NCBI GenBank assembly: GCA_002420145.1
Contig: DIHL01000071.1
Span: 1 to 51,669, forward strand
Reading direction: 5' to 3'
Length of the DNA: 51,669 bases
Source of the DNA: Bacteroidetes bacterium UBA5697
GTDB taxonomy: Bacteria; Bacteroidota; Bacteroidia; B-17B0; Aurantibacillaceae
Program-made: the position numbers and the translations under genes
Notes under the pieces: model-generated
Told to the model about the DNA's origin: nothing
Database searches by the model: none
What the model saw: the letters and a program-made list of their open reading frames with translations, nothing else
Shown here: piece by piece, positions 33,423 to 41,516 of the stretch
How the letters are laid out: every line of letters starts with the position of its first letter
Position numbering within the stretch: position 1 is the first letter of the stretch

Positions 33423-33454
33423 TTTGCATTTTTTGCAAAAAATACATACATTTA
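33423..33454 (+). promoter_or_regulatory. Predicted promoter of the HTH gene, overlapping a palindrome
   Basis: TTTG (33423-33426), a 20-bp spacer and TACATTTA (33447-33454) fit the Bacteroidota promoter. TTTGCA-TTTTT-TGCAAA (33423-33439), a perfect 6-bp inverted repeat, starts at the -33 box and runs into the spacer. It could be a binding site, perhaps for the HTH protein itself. It also shows that translation should start at the ATG at 33475, not upstream. Confidence 0.5.
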
Positions 33455-33474
33455 TTAGTATTAAATACCACACA

Positions 33475-34482
33475 ATGGCAAGTAAAAAATCGGCGTTTGA
33501 AATGCAAGATGTGTTTATTAAACACTTAAAGCAAGTTGTTCCAGCTAATGTTTCGTTGGTTGACGACATTGCAGATTTGTTAAATATCAGTAACGATAGT
33601 GCTTACAGACGATTAAGGAATGAAACAGAACTAAGTTTAGATGAAACTTATAAGATTTGTAAACATTATAAGATTTCTGCCGACTCCATCTTTTCAAATA
33701 AAGGAGACTCTGTAACTTGTAATTACATTAAACTTACTGATTCGGCTGAAAATTTCGAGAGTTACTTAAATAGCTTACTGACTCAACTAACCCGTTTACA
33801 AAAAGCAGAAGACGCTAAAATCATTTATGCCGCTGAAGAAATTCCTATTTTTCATTCGTTCTTTTCAAAAGAATTAGCTGCATTTAAAATGTTTTATTGG
33901 CAACGTTCTGTTTTAAATGTTCCTGAATACCAAAGTAAAAAATTTGATTGGGATTCTATTCCCGAAAAACAATTAAAACTAGCAAATGACATTCATCAAA
34001 CATATTTACAAGTTCCAAGTACTGAAATATGGACAGATGAAACTATTCAAACAACAATTAAACAAATTGAATATTATTTCGAATCGGGTGCATTTAAAGA
34101 AAAAGAAGACGCGATTATAGTTTTACAAGAGTTAAAAAAAATGATGCAAGCAATTAATGGTTATGCTGAAAATGAAACCAAAAATGATTCTAAGAAATCA
34201 TCCACTTCAACATTTAGTTTATATAATAGTGATTTAGTGATTGGAACCAATTGTATTCATATTACCGTTCAAGGTCTTGTATATTCATATATATCATTCA
34301 ATACTTTAAATTCTTTAACCACTGGCAATCAACAGTTTTGTGAAGAAATAGAACATTGGACAAAAAACTTAATTAAAAAGTCAACTTTAATTAGTGGCAT
34401 TGCCGAAAAGCAGCGTTTCCAATTTTTCAGCAAAGCTTATAAAGCCATTGACGCATGTATAGAACGAATTAAAAACTACTAA
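33475..34482 (+). CDS. HTH-containing protein of unknown function
   Basis: 335 residues from the ATG at 33475; a longer frame from 33424 starts inside the promoter. Residues about 20-65 look like an XRE/Cro-type helix-turn-helix (VDDIADLLNISNDSAYRRLRNE, then LDETYKICKHYKISADSIF). The remaining ~270 residues are mostly helical, with conserved-looking pieces such as AEEIPIFHSFFSKELAAFKMFYW, but no domain that I can name. A DNA-binding regulator that senses something through its C-terminal part is plausible. It ends 2 bp before ispD. Confidence 0.65.
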   Translation: MASKKSAFEMQDVFIKHLKQVVPANVSLVDDIADLLNISNDSAYRRLRNETELSLDETYKICKHYKISADSIFSNKGDSVTCNYIKLTDSAENFESYLNSLLTQLTRLQKAEDAKIIYAAEEIPIFHSFFSKELAAFKMFYWQRSVLNVPEYQSKKFDWDSIPEKQLKLANDIHQTYLQVPSTEIWTDETIQTTIKQIEYYFESGAFKEKEDAIIVLQELKKMMQAINGYAENETKNDSKKSSTSTFSLYNSDLVIGTNCIHITVQGLVYSYISFNTLNSLTTGNQQFCEEIEHWTKNLIKKSTLISGIAEKQRFQFFSKAYKAIDACIERIKNY

Positions 34483-34484
34483 TC

Positions 34485-35153
34485 ATGAATTCACAATATA
34501 ACGTTATCATTGTTGCAGGCGGAACGGGTTCTAGAATGCAATCAACTGTTCCAAAACAATTTATTGAAATAAAAGAAAAACCTATTTTAATTCACACTAT
34601 CGAAAAATTTATTGAATTTGATGAATTCATTAACGTCATTGTTTGTGTACATAAAGATTATATAACTGATGCTAACTTTATGTTAGCCGAATATTTTCCA
34701 GAGAAAAATATTCAAATTGTTGTTGGCGGAGAAACTCGTTTTCATTCGGTAAAAAATGGATTAAACTGCATTACTAATAAAAATGATGTGGTGGGAATTC
34801 ATGATGCAGCAAGACCATTTGTAAGTGTAGAAACCATTAAACGCTGTTTTGAAACGGCTGCTCAAAAAGGAAATGCCATTCCAATTTCACCAATAAACGA
34901 AAGTTTGAGAATGGTTACCAATGGCATTAACAAAGCAGTAAGTAGAGATGATTATAAAATTGTGCAAACACCTCAATGTTTTATCGTTTCAAAAATTAAA
35001 GAAGCATTTGAACAGGATTATTCTCCGTTTTTTACCGATGACGCTACTGTGCTAGAAGGTATGGATGAAACTATTCATTTAGTAGAAGGTAATTTCGAGA
35101 ATATTAAAATTACCAATCCTTACGATATAAAATTTGCTGAATTATATTTATGA
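34485..35153 (+). CDS. ispD: 2-C-methyl-D-erythritol 4-phosphate cytidylyltransferase
   Basis: 222 residues, usual length. The nucleotide-binding motif is IIVAGGTGSRMQSTVPKQF (AGGxGxRM...PKQF). HDAARPF, then ISPINESLRMV and VQTPQCF, also match IspD. It couples MEP with CTP in the non-mevalonate isoprenoid pathway in the cytoplasm. It starts 2 bp after the HTH gene stop. The sequence FFTDDATVLE near residue 184 is the family's DDAxxLE element. Assignment is secure. Confidence 0.93.
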   Translation: MNSQYNVIIVAGGTGSRMQSTVPKQFIEIKEKPILIHTIEKFIEFDEFINVIVCVHKDYITDANFMLAEYFPEKNIQIVVGGETRFHSVKNGLNCITNKNDVVGIHDAARPFVSVETIKRCFETAAQKGNAIPISPINESLRMVTNGINKAVSRDDYKIVQTPQCFIVSKIKEAFEQDYSPFFTDDATVLEGMDETIHLVEGNFENIKITNPYDIKFAELYL

Positions 35154-35163
35154 AATAGCCATG

Positions 35164-35191
35164 CGCCATTTAACTATTTAAAATCATGGCG
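35164..35191. other. Inverted repeat downstream of ispD
   Basis: CGCCAT (35164-35169) and ATGGCG (35186-35191) can pair with a 16-nt loop, 10 bp after the ispD stop. There is no T run after it, so it is at most a weak terminator or a processing site. Confidence 0.3.
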
Positions 35192-35232
35192 TATTCGATT
35201 TGACAATTAAAAACAAATAGAAATTACAAATC

Positions 35233-36831
35233 ATGACAACTGAAGATATTGCAGACGCATTAGAAATCACTGCCAAGTTGATGGAGCTTCATAATGAAAA
35301 TCCATTTAAAATAAAATCAATCAATAGTGCTGCTTACAAATTAAGTAAAACTCGTATTGATTTAAGCGCCCCAACTGTTGAAGAATTAACTCAACTAGAA
35401 GGTATCGGCAAGAGTTTGGCTGAAAAAATTATTGAATTTAATACCACAGGAACTAGTAAGGAACTTCAAGAATTAATGGCCAAAACACCAACTGGTGTTA
35501 TAGATATGCTTGGCATAAAGGGCTTAGGTCCAAAAAAAGTTCGTCAGTTATGGCAAGAATTAGAAATTGAAAGTGTGACTGAATTATTGTACGCTTGTCA
35601 TGAAAACAGATTGATAGAGCTGAAAGGTTTTGGCGAAAAAACACAAAATACGATTATCCAAAACATTGAATTTAAAATAAAAAATACAGGTTGGTTTCAT
35701 TATGCTTATGCCGAAAAAATTGGTCAACCAATTATTGATGCCATTAAAGAACAAACTGATTTAGTGAGTTTTACTGGCACGATGTATCGTCGTTGTGAAG
35801 TGATTGAAGAAATTGATATTTTAGTTGGCGATGAAAATATTGATTTAGATGAATTTACTTCAGAAACGATTCCATTAAATTTCATTCAAGTTAACCCTAA
35901 TTTATTTTATAGAAAATTAGTTGAAACATCTTCAACCAAAGAACACTTAGAAGGCATCGGTTTTAATACTTTAGCTACTAAAAAATACGATAGCGAAGAA
36001 TCTATTTACTCAAACCTAAACATTCAATATTGCGAACCAGAATTACGCGAAGGATTGTTTGAGTTAGAAAAAGCAAAAAATAACCAATTACCAAAATTAG
36101 TTGAACTCACCGATTTAAAAGGCATTTTACACAATCACTCAACCTATAGTGATGGCATGAATACCTTAGAAGAAATGGCAACTTATTGTAAGGAATTAGG
36201 TTACGAATATTTAGGGATTTGCGATCACTCACAAACAGCTGTTTATGCAGATGGATTAAAACCAGAAACTGTTTTAGTACAGCATCAAGAAATTGAAAAA
36301 CTCAATCAAAAATTATTTCCATTCAAAATATTTAAAGGAATAGAAAGTGATATTTTAGGAAATGGTGATTTAGATTACGAAGAAGACATTTTAAAGTCAT
36401 TTGATTTTATTGTTGCTTCTGTTCATGCTAATTTAAAAATGGATGAAGATAAAGCAACATCTCGTTTATTAAAAGCCATTGAGAATCCTTACACAACAAT
36501 TTTAGGTCATCCAACTGGTCGTTTATTATTAGGTCGCCCTGGTTATCCTATTAATCACAAAAAAATTATTGATGCCTGCGCTGCCAATAAAATAGTGATT
36601 GAATTAAATGCACATCCTTATCGTTTGGATATTGATTGGCGTTGGATACCTTATTGCTTAGAAAAAGGCGTGATGATTTCTATTAATCCTGATGCTCATC
36701 AATTAAAAGGTTATCACGATATGCGTTATGGAACTTTAGTCGCGCGAAAAGGACTACTTACAAAAGAACATTGTTTAAATGCAATGGATTTAAAAAGCTT
36801 TGAATCATTTTTAAAAAATTATAAAAAATAA
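35233..36831 (+). CDS. polX: PolX-like protein: helix-hairpin-helix and degenerate polymerase-beta domain fused to PHP phosphoesterase
   Basis: 532 residues, somewhat shorter than typical PolX (about 570). N-terminal 8-kDa-like and HhH segments: residues about 1-80 (LEGIGKSLAEKI) and 90-150 (LGIKGLGPKKVRQLW, LKGFGEKTQ). The palm is eroded: the usual GSxRRxxExIxDIDILV reads GTMYRRCEVIEEIDILV (first Asp is Glu) and the VDLR segment with the third carboxylate is replaced near LNFIQVN. The C-terminal PHP domain (about 290-532) keeps metal ligands: HNHSTYSDG, CDHS, GIESDI, SVHAN, GHPTGR and NPDAH. A nuclease role is likely and a polymerase role doubtful. Stop and next ATG touch directly. Confidence 0.82.
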   Translation: MTTEDIADALEITAKLMELHNENPFKIKSINSAAYKLSKTRIDLSAPTVEELTQLEGIGKSLAEKIIEFNTTGTSKELQELMAKTPTGVIDMLGIKGLGPKKVRQLWQELEIESVTELLYACHENRLIELKGFGEKTQNTIIQNIEFKIKNTGWFHYAYAEKIGQPIIDAIKEQTDLVSFTGTMYRRCEVIEEIDILVGDENIDLDEFTSETIPLNFIQVNPNLFYRKLVETSSTKEHLEGIGFNTLATKKYDSEESIYSNLNIQYCEPELREGLFELEKAKNNQLPKLVELTDLKGILHNHSTYSDGMNTLEEMATYCKELGYEYLGICDHSQTAVYADGLKPETVLVQHQEIEKLNQKLFPFKIFKGIESDILGNGDLDYEEDILKSFDFIVASVHANLKMDEDKATSRLLKAIENPYTTILGHPTGRLLLGRPGYPINHKKIIDACAANKIVIELNAHPYRLDIDWRWIPYCLEKGVMISINPDAHQLKGYHDMRYGTLVARKGLLTKEHCLNAMDLKSFESFLKNYKK

Positions 36832-38343
36832 ATGGCCATTCTTAATTCCATAGCGTCTTGGTTTATGAAGAAACGCATGCACCAAATTGAACTCTTCATG
36901 AAATATCCTCATGATGTGCAAGATGAATGGATGCTGGAGTTATTAAAATCAGCAAAGGAAACTGAGTTCGGCAAAAAACATGGTTTTAAATTCATTAATA
37001 ACTATGAGCAATTTAAAAAACACATTCCAATTAATGATTACGAAAGTTTAAAACCTTTAATTGAACGAACACGCAGAGGTGAACAAAATTTATTATGGAA
37101 TACCGATATTAAATGGTTTGCAAAAAGTAGTGGAACCACCGATAAAAGTAAATTCATCCCTGTTAGTAAAGAGTTTTTAGATGGCTGTCATTACAATGGC
37201 GGCAGAGACATGATTACATTTCAATGTATTAATAATGCCGACACTAAATTATTTACAGGAAAAAATTTAGCACTAGGAGGTAGTTTTAAAACAGATGACT
37301 TTGGAGATTATAAATCCTACCACGGTGATGTAAGTGCTATTATTATTCAAAATTTACCCATGTGGGCTGAATATTTTAGAGCACCCGATGTTAACATTGC
37401 CCTCATGGATAACTGGGAAGATAAGTTGGAACAAATGGCAAACTCCATGGCTAATGAAAATGTGACCAGTTTAGCAGGAGTACCAAGTTGGATGTTAGTT
37501 TTGATAAAACGTATTTTAGAAATTAAAAAAGTAGATAATCTAAAGGAAGTTTGGCCAAACTTAGAAGTGTATTTTCATGGAGGTGTAAGTTTTACTCCTT
37601 ACAAAGAATTATTTGACCAATTATTTAATAATAACAAAGTTGCTTTTATGCAATTGTACAGTGCTTCTGAAGGCTTTTTTGGTATACAAGATGAACGAGT
37701 TAGTGATGAAATGTTATTGATGTTAGATTATGGCATTTATTACGAATTTATTCCGACGTCAGAAGTAGGAAAAGAAAATCCACGTATCTATAATTTATCA
37801 GAAGTTCAAAAAGATAAAGATTACGCCATGGTTATAACTACGAATGCAGGCTTGTGGCGTTATCAGATTGGTGACACGATTCGTTTTACCAATTTAAGTC
37901 CGTATCGTTTTATTATAACTGGAAGAACTAAACAGCACATTAATGCATTTGGTGAAGAACTCATGATTCATAATGCCGAACTAGCTTTAAAAACTGCTTG
38001 CGAAAAAACACGAGCTCATATTATAGATTTTACGGTGGCGCCTATTTTTATGAATGAAAATACAGGTGCACACGAATGGCTCATTGAATTTGAACAAGAA
38101 CCAAATAATTTAGATTATTTTAAAAGTGTGTTAGATGACACTTTAAAACAAATCAATTCAGACTACGAAGCTAAGCGATTTAATAATTATATATTACAAG
38201 CGCCTATTATAAAAGTATTATCAAAAGGCACTTTCTACAACTGGTTAAAAGCAAACAACAAATTAGGTGGTCAGTTTAAAGTTCCTCGCTTGAGTAATAA
38301 TCGGAATATTGTTGAAGAAATTTCTTCGTTTATTTCTCATTAA
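36832..38343 (+). CDS. GH3 auxin-responsive promoter family protein (acyl-adenylating fold)
   Basis: 503 residues. Matches the bacterial GH3 family: TEFGKKHGF near the start, WFAKSSGTTDKSKFIPVS (phosphate loop, SSGTTxxKxKxIP), a YSASEGFFGIQ motif, then YRFIITGRTKQHINAFGEELM. Plant GH3 enzymes adenylate plant-hormone acids and join them to amino acids; substrates of bacterial versions are not known. It starts immediately behind the PolX-like stop (TAAATG), so the two are coupled. The last 4 bp overlap the converging gene at 38340-39254. Confidence 0.88.
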   Translation: MAILNSIASWFMKKRMHQIELFMKYPHDVQDEWMLELLKSAKETEFGKKHGFKFINNYEQFKKHIPINDYESLKPLIERTRRGEQNLLWNTDIKWFAKSSGTTDKSKFIPVSKEFLDGCHYNGGRDMITFQCINNADTKLFTGKNLALGGSFKTDDFGDYKSYHGDVSAIIIQNLPMWAEYFRAPDVNIALMDNWEDKLEQMANSMANENVTSLAGVPSWMLVLIKRILEIKKVDNLKEVWPNLEVYFHGGVSFTPYKELFDQLFNNNKVAFMQLYSASEGFFGIQDERVSDEMLLMLDYGIYYEFIPTSEVGKENPRIYNLSEVQKDKDYAMVITTNAGLWRYQIGDTIRFTNLSPYRFIITGRTKQHINAFGEELMIHNAELALKTACEKTRAHIIDFTVAPIFMNENTGAHEWLIEFEQEPNNLDYFKSVLDDTLKQINSDYEAKRFNNYILQAPIIKVLSKGTFYNWLKANNKLGGQFKVPRLSNNRNIVEEISSFISH

Positions 38344-39254
38344 TAAAAAATATTAGCACTTGTATAAGTATTAAAAAACAGTTTCGGTTTCTTAATTTTT
38401 TGTTCTTTTCTATAGAGATATTGATTTCCCTCTCTATCAATCATTGGTATATGAAGATTTTCAACCTTTTTCCATTTTTTAGGAACAAAAGGCATATCAT
38501 GAATGATTTTATTTTGCACTACATTTCTTACTTGTTCAGCATCTATCCCAATATTAGACTGAAGATATTGTCCGTATGGATTAGCGTATTTTATTTGAGC
38601 ACTGAGTAATCCATGAGATAAATTACTATAAACTCCATTAACAGTATTCATATATCCAGGTGATGGAAATAGCGAATCATTTTTTATGCCTTCTCCCATT
38701 TTACCTGTCCACATGGTGCAATTAATTGCATATTGAAAATGCTTATCCTGATATTGCAATAAAAAAGCACCAGTTCTAAATCTATCCAAAATAGGTTTAG
38801 CTAATAAATCATTTTCTGTAATAAATGAAAAATGATTGAATTGAAATGCTATAAGTCCTGTTACTTGTGAGGTTTTGATTTTATTTCGCCAAATATTATA
38901 ACTATAAGCAATTGAATTTTTATAACTGGTTTGATTGCTTACAGAATTCAAAAAGAAATTCTCTTCTTTAGTTTTAGAGCCATAGCCTAAACATAAACCC
39001 AAAGCTGCATTTAATTCACCATGTTCTCCTTTAGGTCCAATATTTTTAAAGTTATTATATAATCTTACTGAAGCATTAATTTGTGCAAACTCATAAACAG
39101 CATAACCTTGCACAACTATTCCAAATCTTTGAACATGAGTTCCAAATGCACCAATAAAACCGACATTAAAACCATAATTTTTATTAAGTTCTAATTGCCC
39201 GAAAAATGTGGAACAATAACCAATAAAAAGTATGATAATAAATTTACCACGCAT
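38340..39254 (-). CDS. Secreted protein, possibly polymorphic toxin type 23 (Ntox23)-like
   Basis: 304 residues. A clear signal peptide (MRGKFIIILFIGYCSTFFGQ) leads into a Tyr/Phe/Asn-rich, Gly-patterned sequence with beta-barrel character. Elements such as ENDLLAKPILDRFRTGAFLL, a TGKMGEG turn, and GQYLQSNIGIDAEQVRNVVQNKIIHDMPF resemble the order NDxxx-DRYRTG-TG-Gly/Tyr turns-QNxxH found in Bacteroidota proteins annotated as type 23 toxin domain. I hold this loosely; many such proteins may be ordinary envelope proteins. It is followed by shikimate kinase in the upstream direction and has no visible immunity partner. Confidence 0.45.
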   Translation of the reverse strand: MRGKFIIILFIGYCSTFFGQLELNKNYGFNVGFIGAFGTHVQRFGIVVQGYAVYEFAQINASVRLYNNFKNIGPKGEHGELNAALGLCLGYGSKTKEENFFLNSVSNQTSYKNSIAYSYNIWRNKIKTSQVTGLIAFQFNHFSFITENDLLAKPILDRFRTGAFLLQYQDKHFQYAINCTMWTGKMGEGIKNDSLFPSPGYMNTVNGVYSNLSHGLLSAQIKYANPYGQYLQSNIGIDAEQVRNVVQNKIIHDMPFVPKKWKKVENLHIPMIDREGNQYLYRKEQKIKKPKLFFNTYTSANIFY

Positions 39255-39782
39255 TTACTTTTTTATAAAATTTAAAACTGTTTCTTTAAATTCGTCTTCG
39301 TGTAAATTGTTGTGATATACTGTTAAATCAGATTGCTCGTAATAAGGAGCTCGTTTTTGTAAAAGATCTTCAATATAAGGAAGCATATCTTTTTCTTCTT
39401 GATTTGCTAGTAATGGTCTGTTTGCTTTGATACCAAAAACTCTTTTTAATAAAGCTTCAGCGTCCATTTTTAAATAAATTAATTGACCGCTTTTTTTCAA
39501 GAGTTCAATGTTATTATTAAAGCAAGGTGTTCCGCCTCCTAAAGCAATCACCGTTTTTTGGTTATCATTAATACATTCATTTAAAGATTCTGTTTCAATG
39601 TTTCTGAATTCATCTTCGCCTACTTCAGCAAATAATTCGGTAATTGATTTATCATACTTTTTTTCAGTATACTGGTCCAAGTCAATAAAATGATATCCTA
39701 TATTTCTAGCCAACTTTTTTCCATGAGTAGTTTTTCCTGCACTCATAAATCCACACACAAACAACAATTTTTTATCTTCCAT
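39255..39782 (-). CDS. aroK: Shikimate kinase
   Basis: 175 residues, the usual size. Walker A FMSAGKTTHGKKLA (GxxxxGKT) near the N-terminus, the shikimate-binding DLDQYTEKKYDKSITELFAE and FRNIETESL, and VIALGGGTP (GGG motif) are diagnostic. The lid contains KANRPLL. It phosphorylates shikimate in the aromatic amino-acid and chorismate pathway. The start overlaps the kdsB stop by one base (TAATG), so the two form a coupled pair despite unrelated pathways. Confidence 0.93.
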   Translation of the reverse strand: MEDKKLLFVCGFMSAGKTTHGKKLARNIGYHFIDLDQYTEKKYDKSITELFAEVGEDEFRNIETESLNECINDNQKTVIALGGGTPCFNNNIELLKKSGQLIYLKMDAEALLKRVFGIKANRPLLANQEEKDMLPYIEDLLQKRAPYYEQSDLTVYHNNLHEDEFKETVLNFIKK

Positions 39783-40528
39783 TATTTAATATTCATTAAT
39801 CGTATAACTTTCTCAATATCCTCAGGCGTATCAATACAATGACTATCAAAATTAGTAATCGCACATTTTACTTTAAAGCCATTTTCTAACCAACGTAACT
39901 GTTCCAAAGATTCAGCTAATTCTAAAGATGATGGTTTTAGCTTAGTTACTTGCTCCAACACATCTACTCTGTATGCGTACATTCCCACATGCCTGAAGTA
40001 ATTATGGTGTTTATGCCACTCTTCTTGAGGTTTTCCTTTAATATAAGGAATTACCATTCTGCTGAAATATAATGCTTCCATGTTTGAATTTAAGGTAATC
40101 TTTACCTCACCCATATCAAATAATACTTCATGAGAATCAACAGGAATCATTAAAGTAGCTAATTCTGTGGTTCCAGTACAAACCTCACATAATAAATCAA
40201 TTTGTGTTGGATCAATAAAGGGTTCATCACCTTGGATATTAATAACGTATTCAAAATCCTCCTCTATTTTTTGAAAAGCTTCAAAACATCTGTCAGTTCC
40301 ACTAGGATGATCTTCTTTAGTATATACTACTTTGCCTCCAAACGACTCAACATGCTTAAATATGCGCTCATCATCAGTAGCAACAACAACATCTGTAAGC
40401 AATGCAGATTTAATGGCTTGTTCATAAACCCTTTGAATCATACTTTTACCAAGTATATCAATTAATGGTTTACCAGGAAATCGGCTAGAGCCGTAACGAG
40501 CTGGAATAATTCCTAAAATAGGGTTCAT
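39782..40528 (-). CDS. kdsB: 3-deoxy-manno-octulosonate cytidylyltransferase
   Basis: 248 residues. The N-terminal GIIPARYGSSRFPGKPL motif, VVATDDERI, KEDHPSGTDRC and INIQGDEPFI are classic KdsB. It activates Kdo with CTP to CMP-Kdo for lipopolysaccharide inner core, cytoplasmic. Presence of kdsB shows that the organism makes a Kdo-containing LPS or related surface glycan. It is the first gene of the kdsB-aroK pair and is divergent from the DUF1571 gene across about 90 bp. Confidence 0.95.
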   Translation of the reverse strand: MNPILGIIPARYGSSRFPGKPLIDILGKSMIQRVYEQAIKSALLTDVVVATDDERIFKHVESFGGKVVYTKEDHPSGTDRCFEAFQKIEEDFEYVINIQGDEPFIDPTQIDLLCEVCTGTTELATLMIPVDSHEVLFDMGEVKITLNSNMEALYFSRMVIPYIKGKPQEEWHKHHNYFRHVGMYAYRVDVLEQVTKLKPSSLELAESLEQLRWLENGFKVKCAITNFDSHCIDTPEDIEKVIRLMNIK

Positions 40529-40580
40529 AATTTATAGGTGTTAAATAAAACTTAAAAATACAAAAAAGTATAAATAGTTG

Positions 40581-40612
40581 TTTGTTATATCTTAAGGGAA
40601 CTCTTACCTTCG
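40581..40612 (+). promoter_or_regulatory. Predicted promoter of the DUF1571 gene
   Basis: TTTG (40581-40584), 20-bp spacer, TACCTTCG (40605-40612, one mismatch in TAnnTTTG). The ATG at 40620 is only 7 bp after the -7 box, so the transcript would be leaderless or nearly so. This favours ATG 40620 over TTG 40617. Confidence 0.55.
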
Positions 40613-40619
40613 TGTATTG

Positions 40620-41516
40620 ATGTTAAAACTATATTTTTTCATATTAATTTTCGTTTCAAGCACTGTGTTTTCGCAAAATGCTAAAAAACGTGCTAAGGTT
40701 AATCCTATTGAAAACCATAAAGAACATTCAAGAGAACATTTTAAAGATTTTAAAATCATCACCGATATGATGGATTCGGTGAAAAAAATAAGCTACTTAC
40801 GATTTGGAATGAAATCGATAGAGCGAATTGAAACAGGTTATTCTACAGCTACCACAAAAGTTAAACTACAGAGTCATCCTCGAAGATCTTACTTGGTTAA
40901 TCCTGAAAAAAAATTAGAAGTTTTATTTAATGAGGGAGAACTAAATAACAAAGCCTTAGTAAAACCTCATGTATTTCCTTATTTCACAATGTCTTTAGAA
41001 CCTAGAGGAAATTTAATGCGAAAAAATCAACATTTCACAATTATGGAACTTGGCTTTGATTTTACGGTGAGAACTATTGCTATTGCTCTGAGTAAAGAAA
41101 AAGATCAAGTTGCCAAACACTTAACATATGTTGGTAAAGTTGAGAAAAATAAAATGATGTGTTATCTTTTAACATACGAAAATCAATCATTTGGTTATAC
41201 AGATTATATTGTTCAACAAAAAGAAACAGTATCGGGCATTGCTGCAAAATTTACAGTAAATGACTATATGCTAAGATGTAAAAACAAGCTTTATGATGAG
41301 TATGGATATTTAAAAGAAGGTTCTAAAATTAAGATACCAAACTTTTATTGCAAGAAAGCTGTTTTTTATGTTGATGAAAAAACAATGCTACCTATAAGCA
41401 TCAGCATTTATGATGAAGTTGGCTTATTTGAAAGTTACGACTTTTATGATGTAGAAGTCAACAAACCAATACCAGCGGTTGAATTTACAAGAAGCTACAA
41501 AGAATACGGTTTTTAA
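40620..41516 (+). CDS. DUF1571 protein with an inserted LysM-like segment
   Basis: 298 residues from ATG 40620. Signal peptide about 1-19 (ends VFSQ). The body matches the DUF1571 layout: SYLRFGMKSIERIET near the start, VNPEKKLEVLFNEGE, then YKEYGF-type end. Around residues 195-240 a LysM-like stretch occurs (DYIVQQKETVSGIAAKFTV, then a Leu/Asn core and GSKIKIPNF), inserted inside the domain. LysM binds peptidoglycan, so anchoring near the wall is plausible. Function of DUF1571 is unknown. The stop overlaps the converging prolyl oligopeptidase stop by 4 bp. Confidence 0.7.
   Translation: MLKLYFFILIFVSSTVFSQNAKKRAKVNPIENHKEHSREHFKDFKIITDMMDSVKKISYLRFGMKSIERIETGYSTATTKVKLQSHPRRSYLVNPEKKLEVLFNEGELNNKALVKPHVFPYFTMSLEPRGNLMRKNQHFTIMELGFDFTVRTIAIALSKEKDQVAKHLTYVGKVEKNKMMCYLLTYENQSFGYTDYIVQQKETVSGIAAKFTVNDYMLRCKNKLYDEYGYLKEGSKIKIPNFYCKKAVFYVDEKTMLPISISIYDEVGLFESYDFYDVEVNKPIPAVEFTRSYKEYGF

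Noticed and set aside
33341..33529. 62-codon plus-strand frame overlapping the start of the HTH gene
   Set aside because: It overlaps the promoter and the better HTH frame and has no recognisable features.
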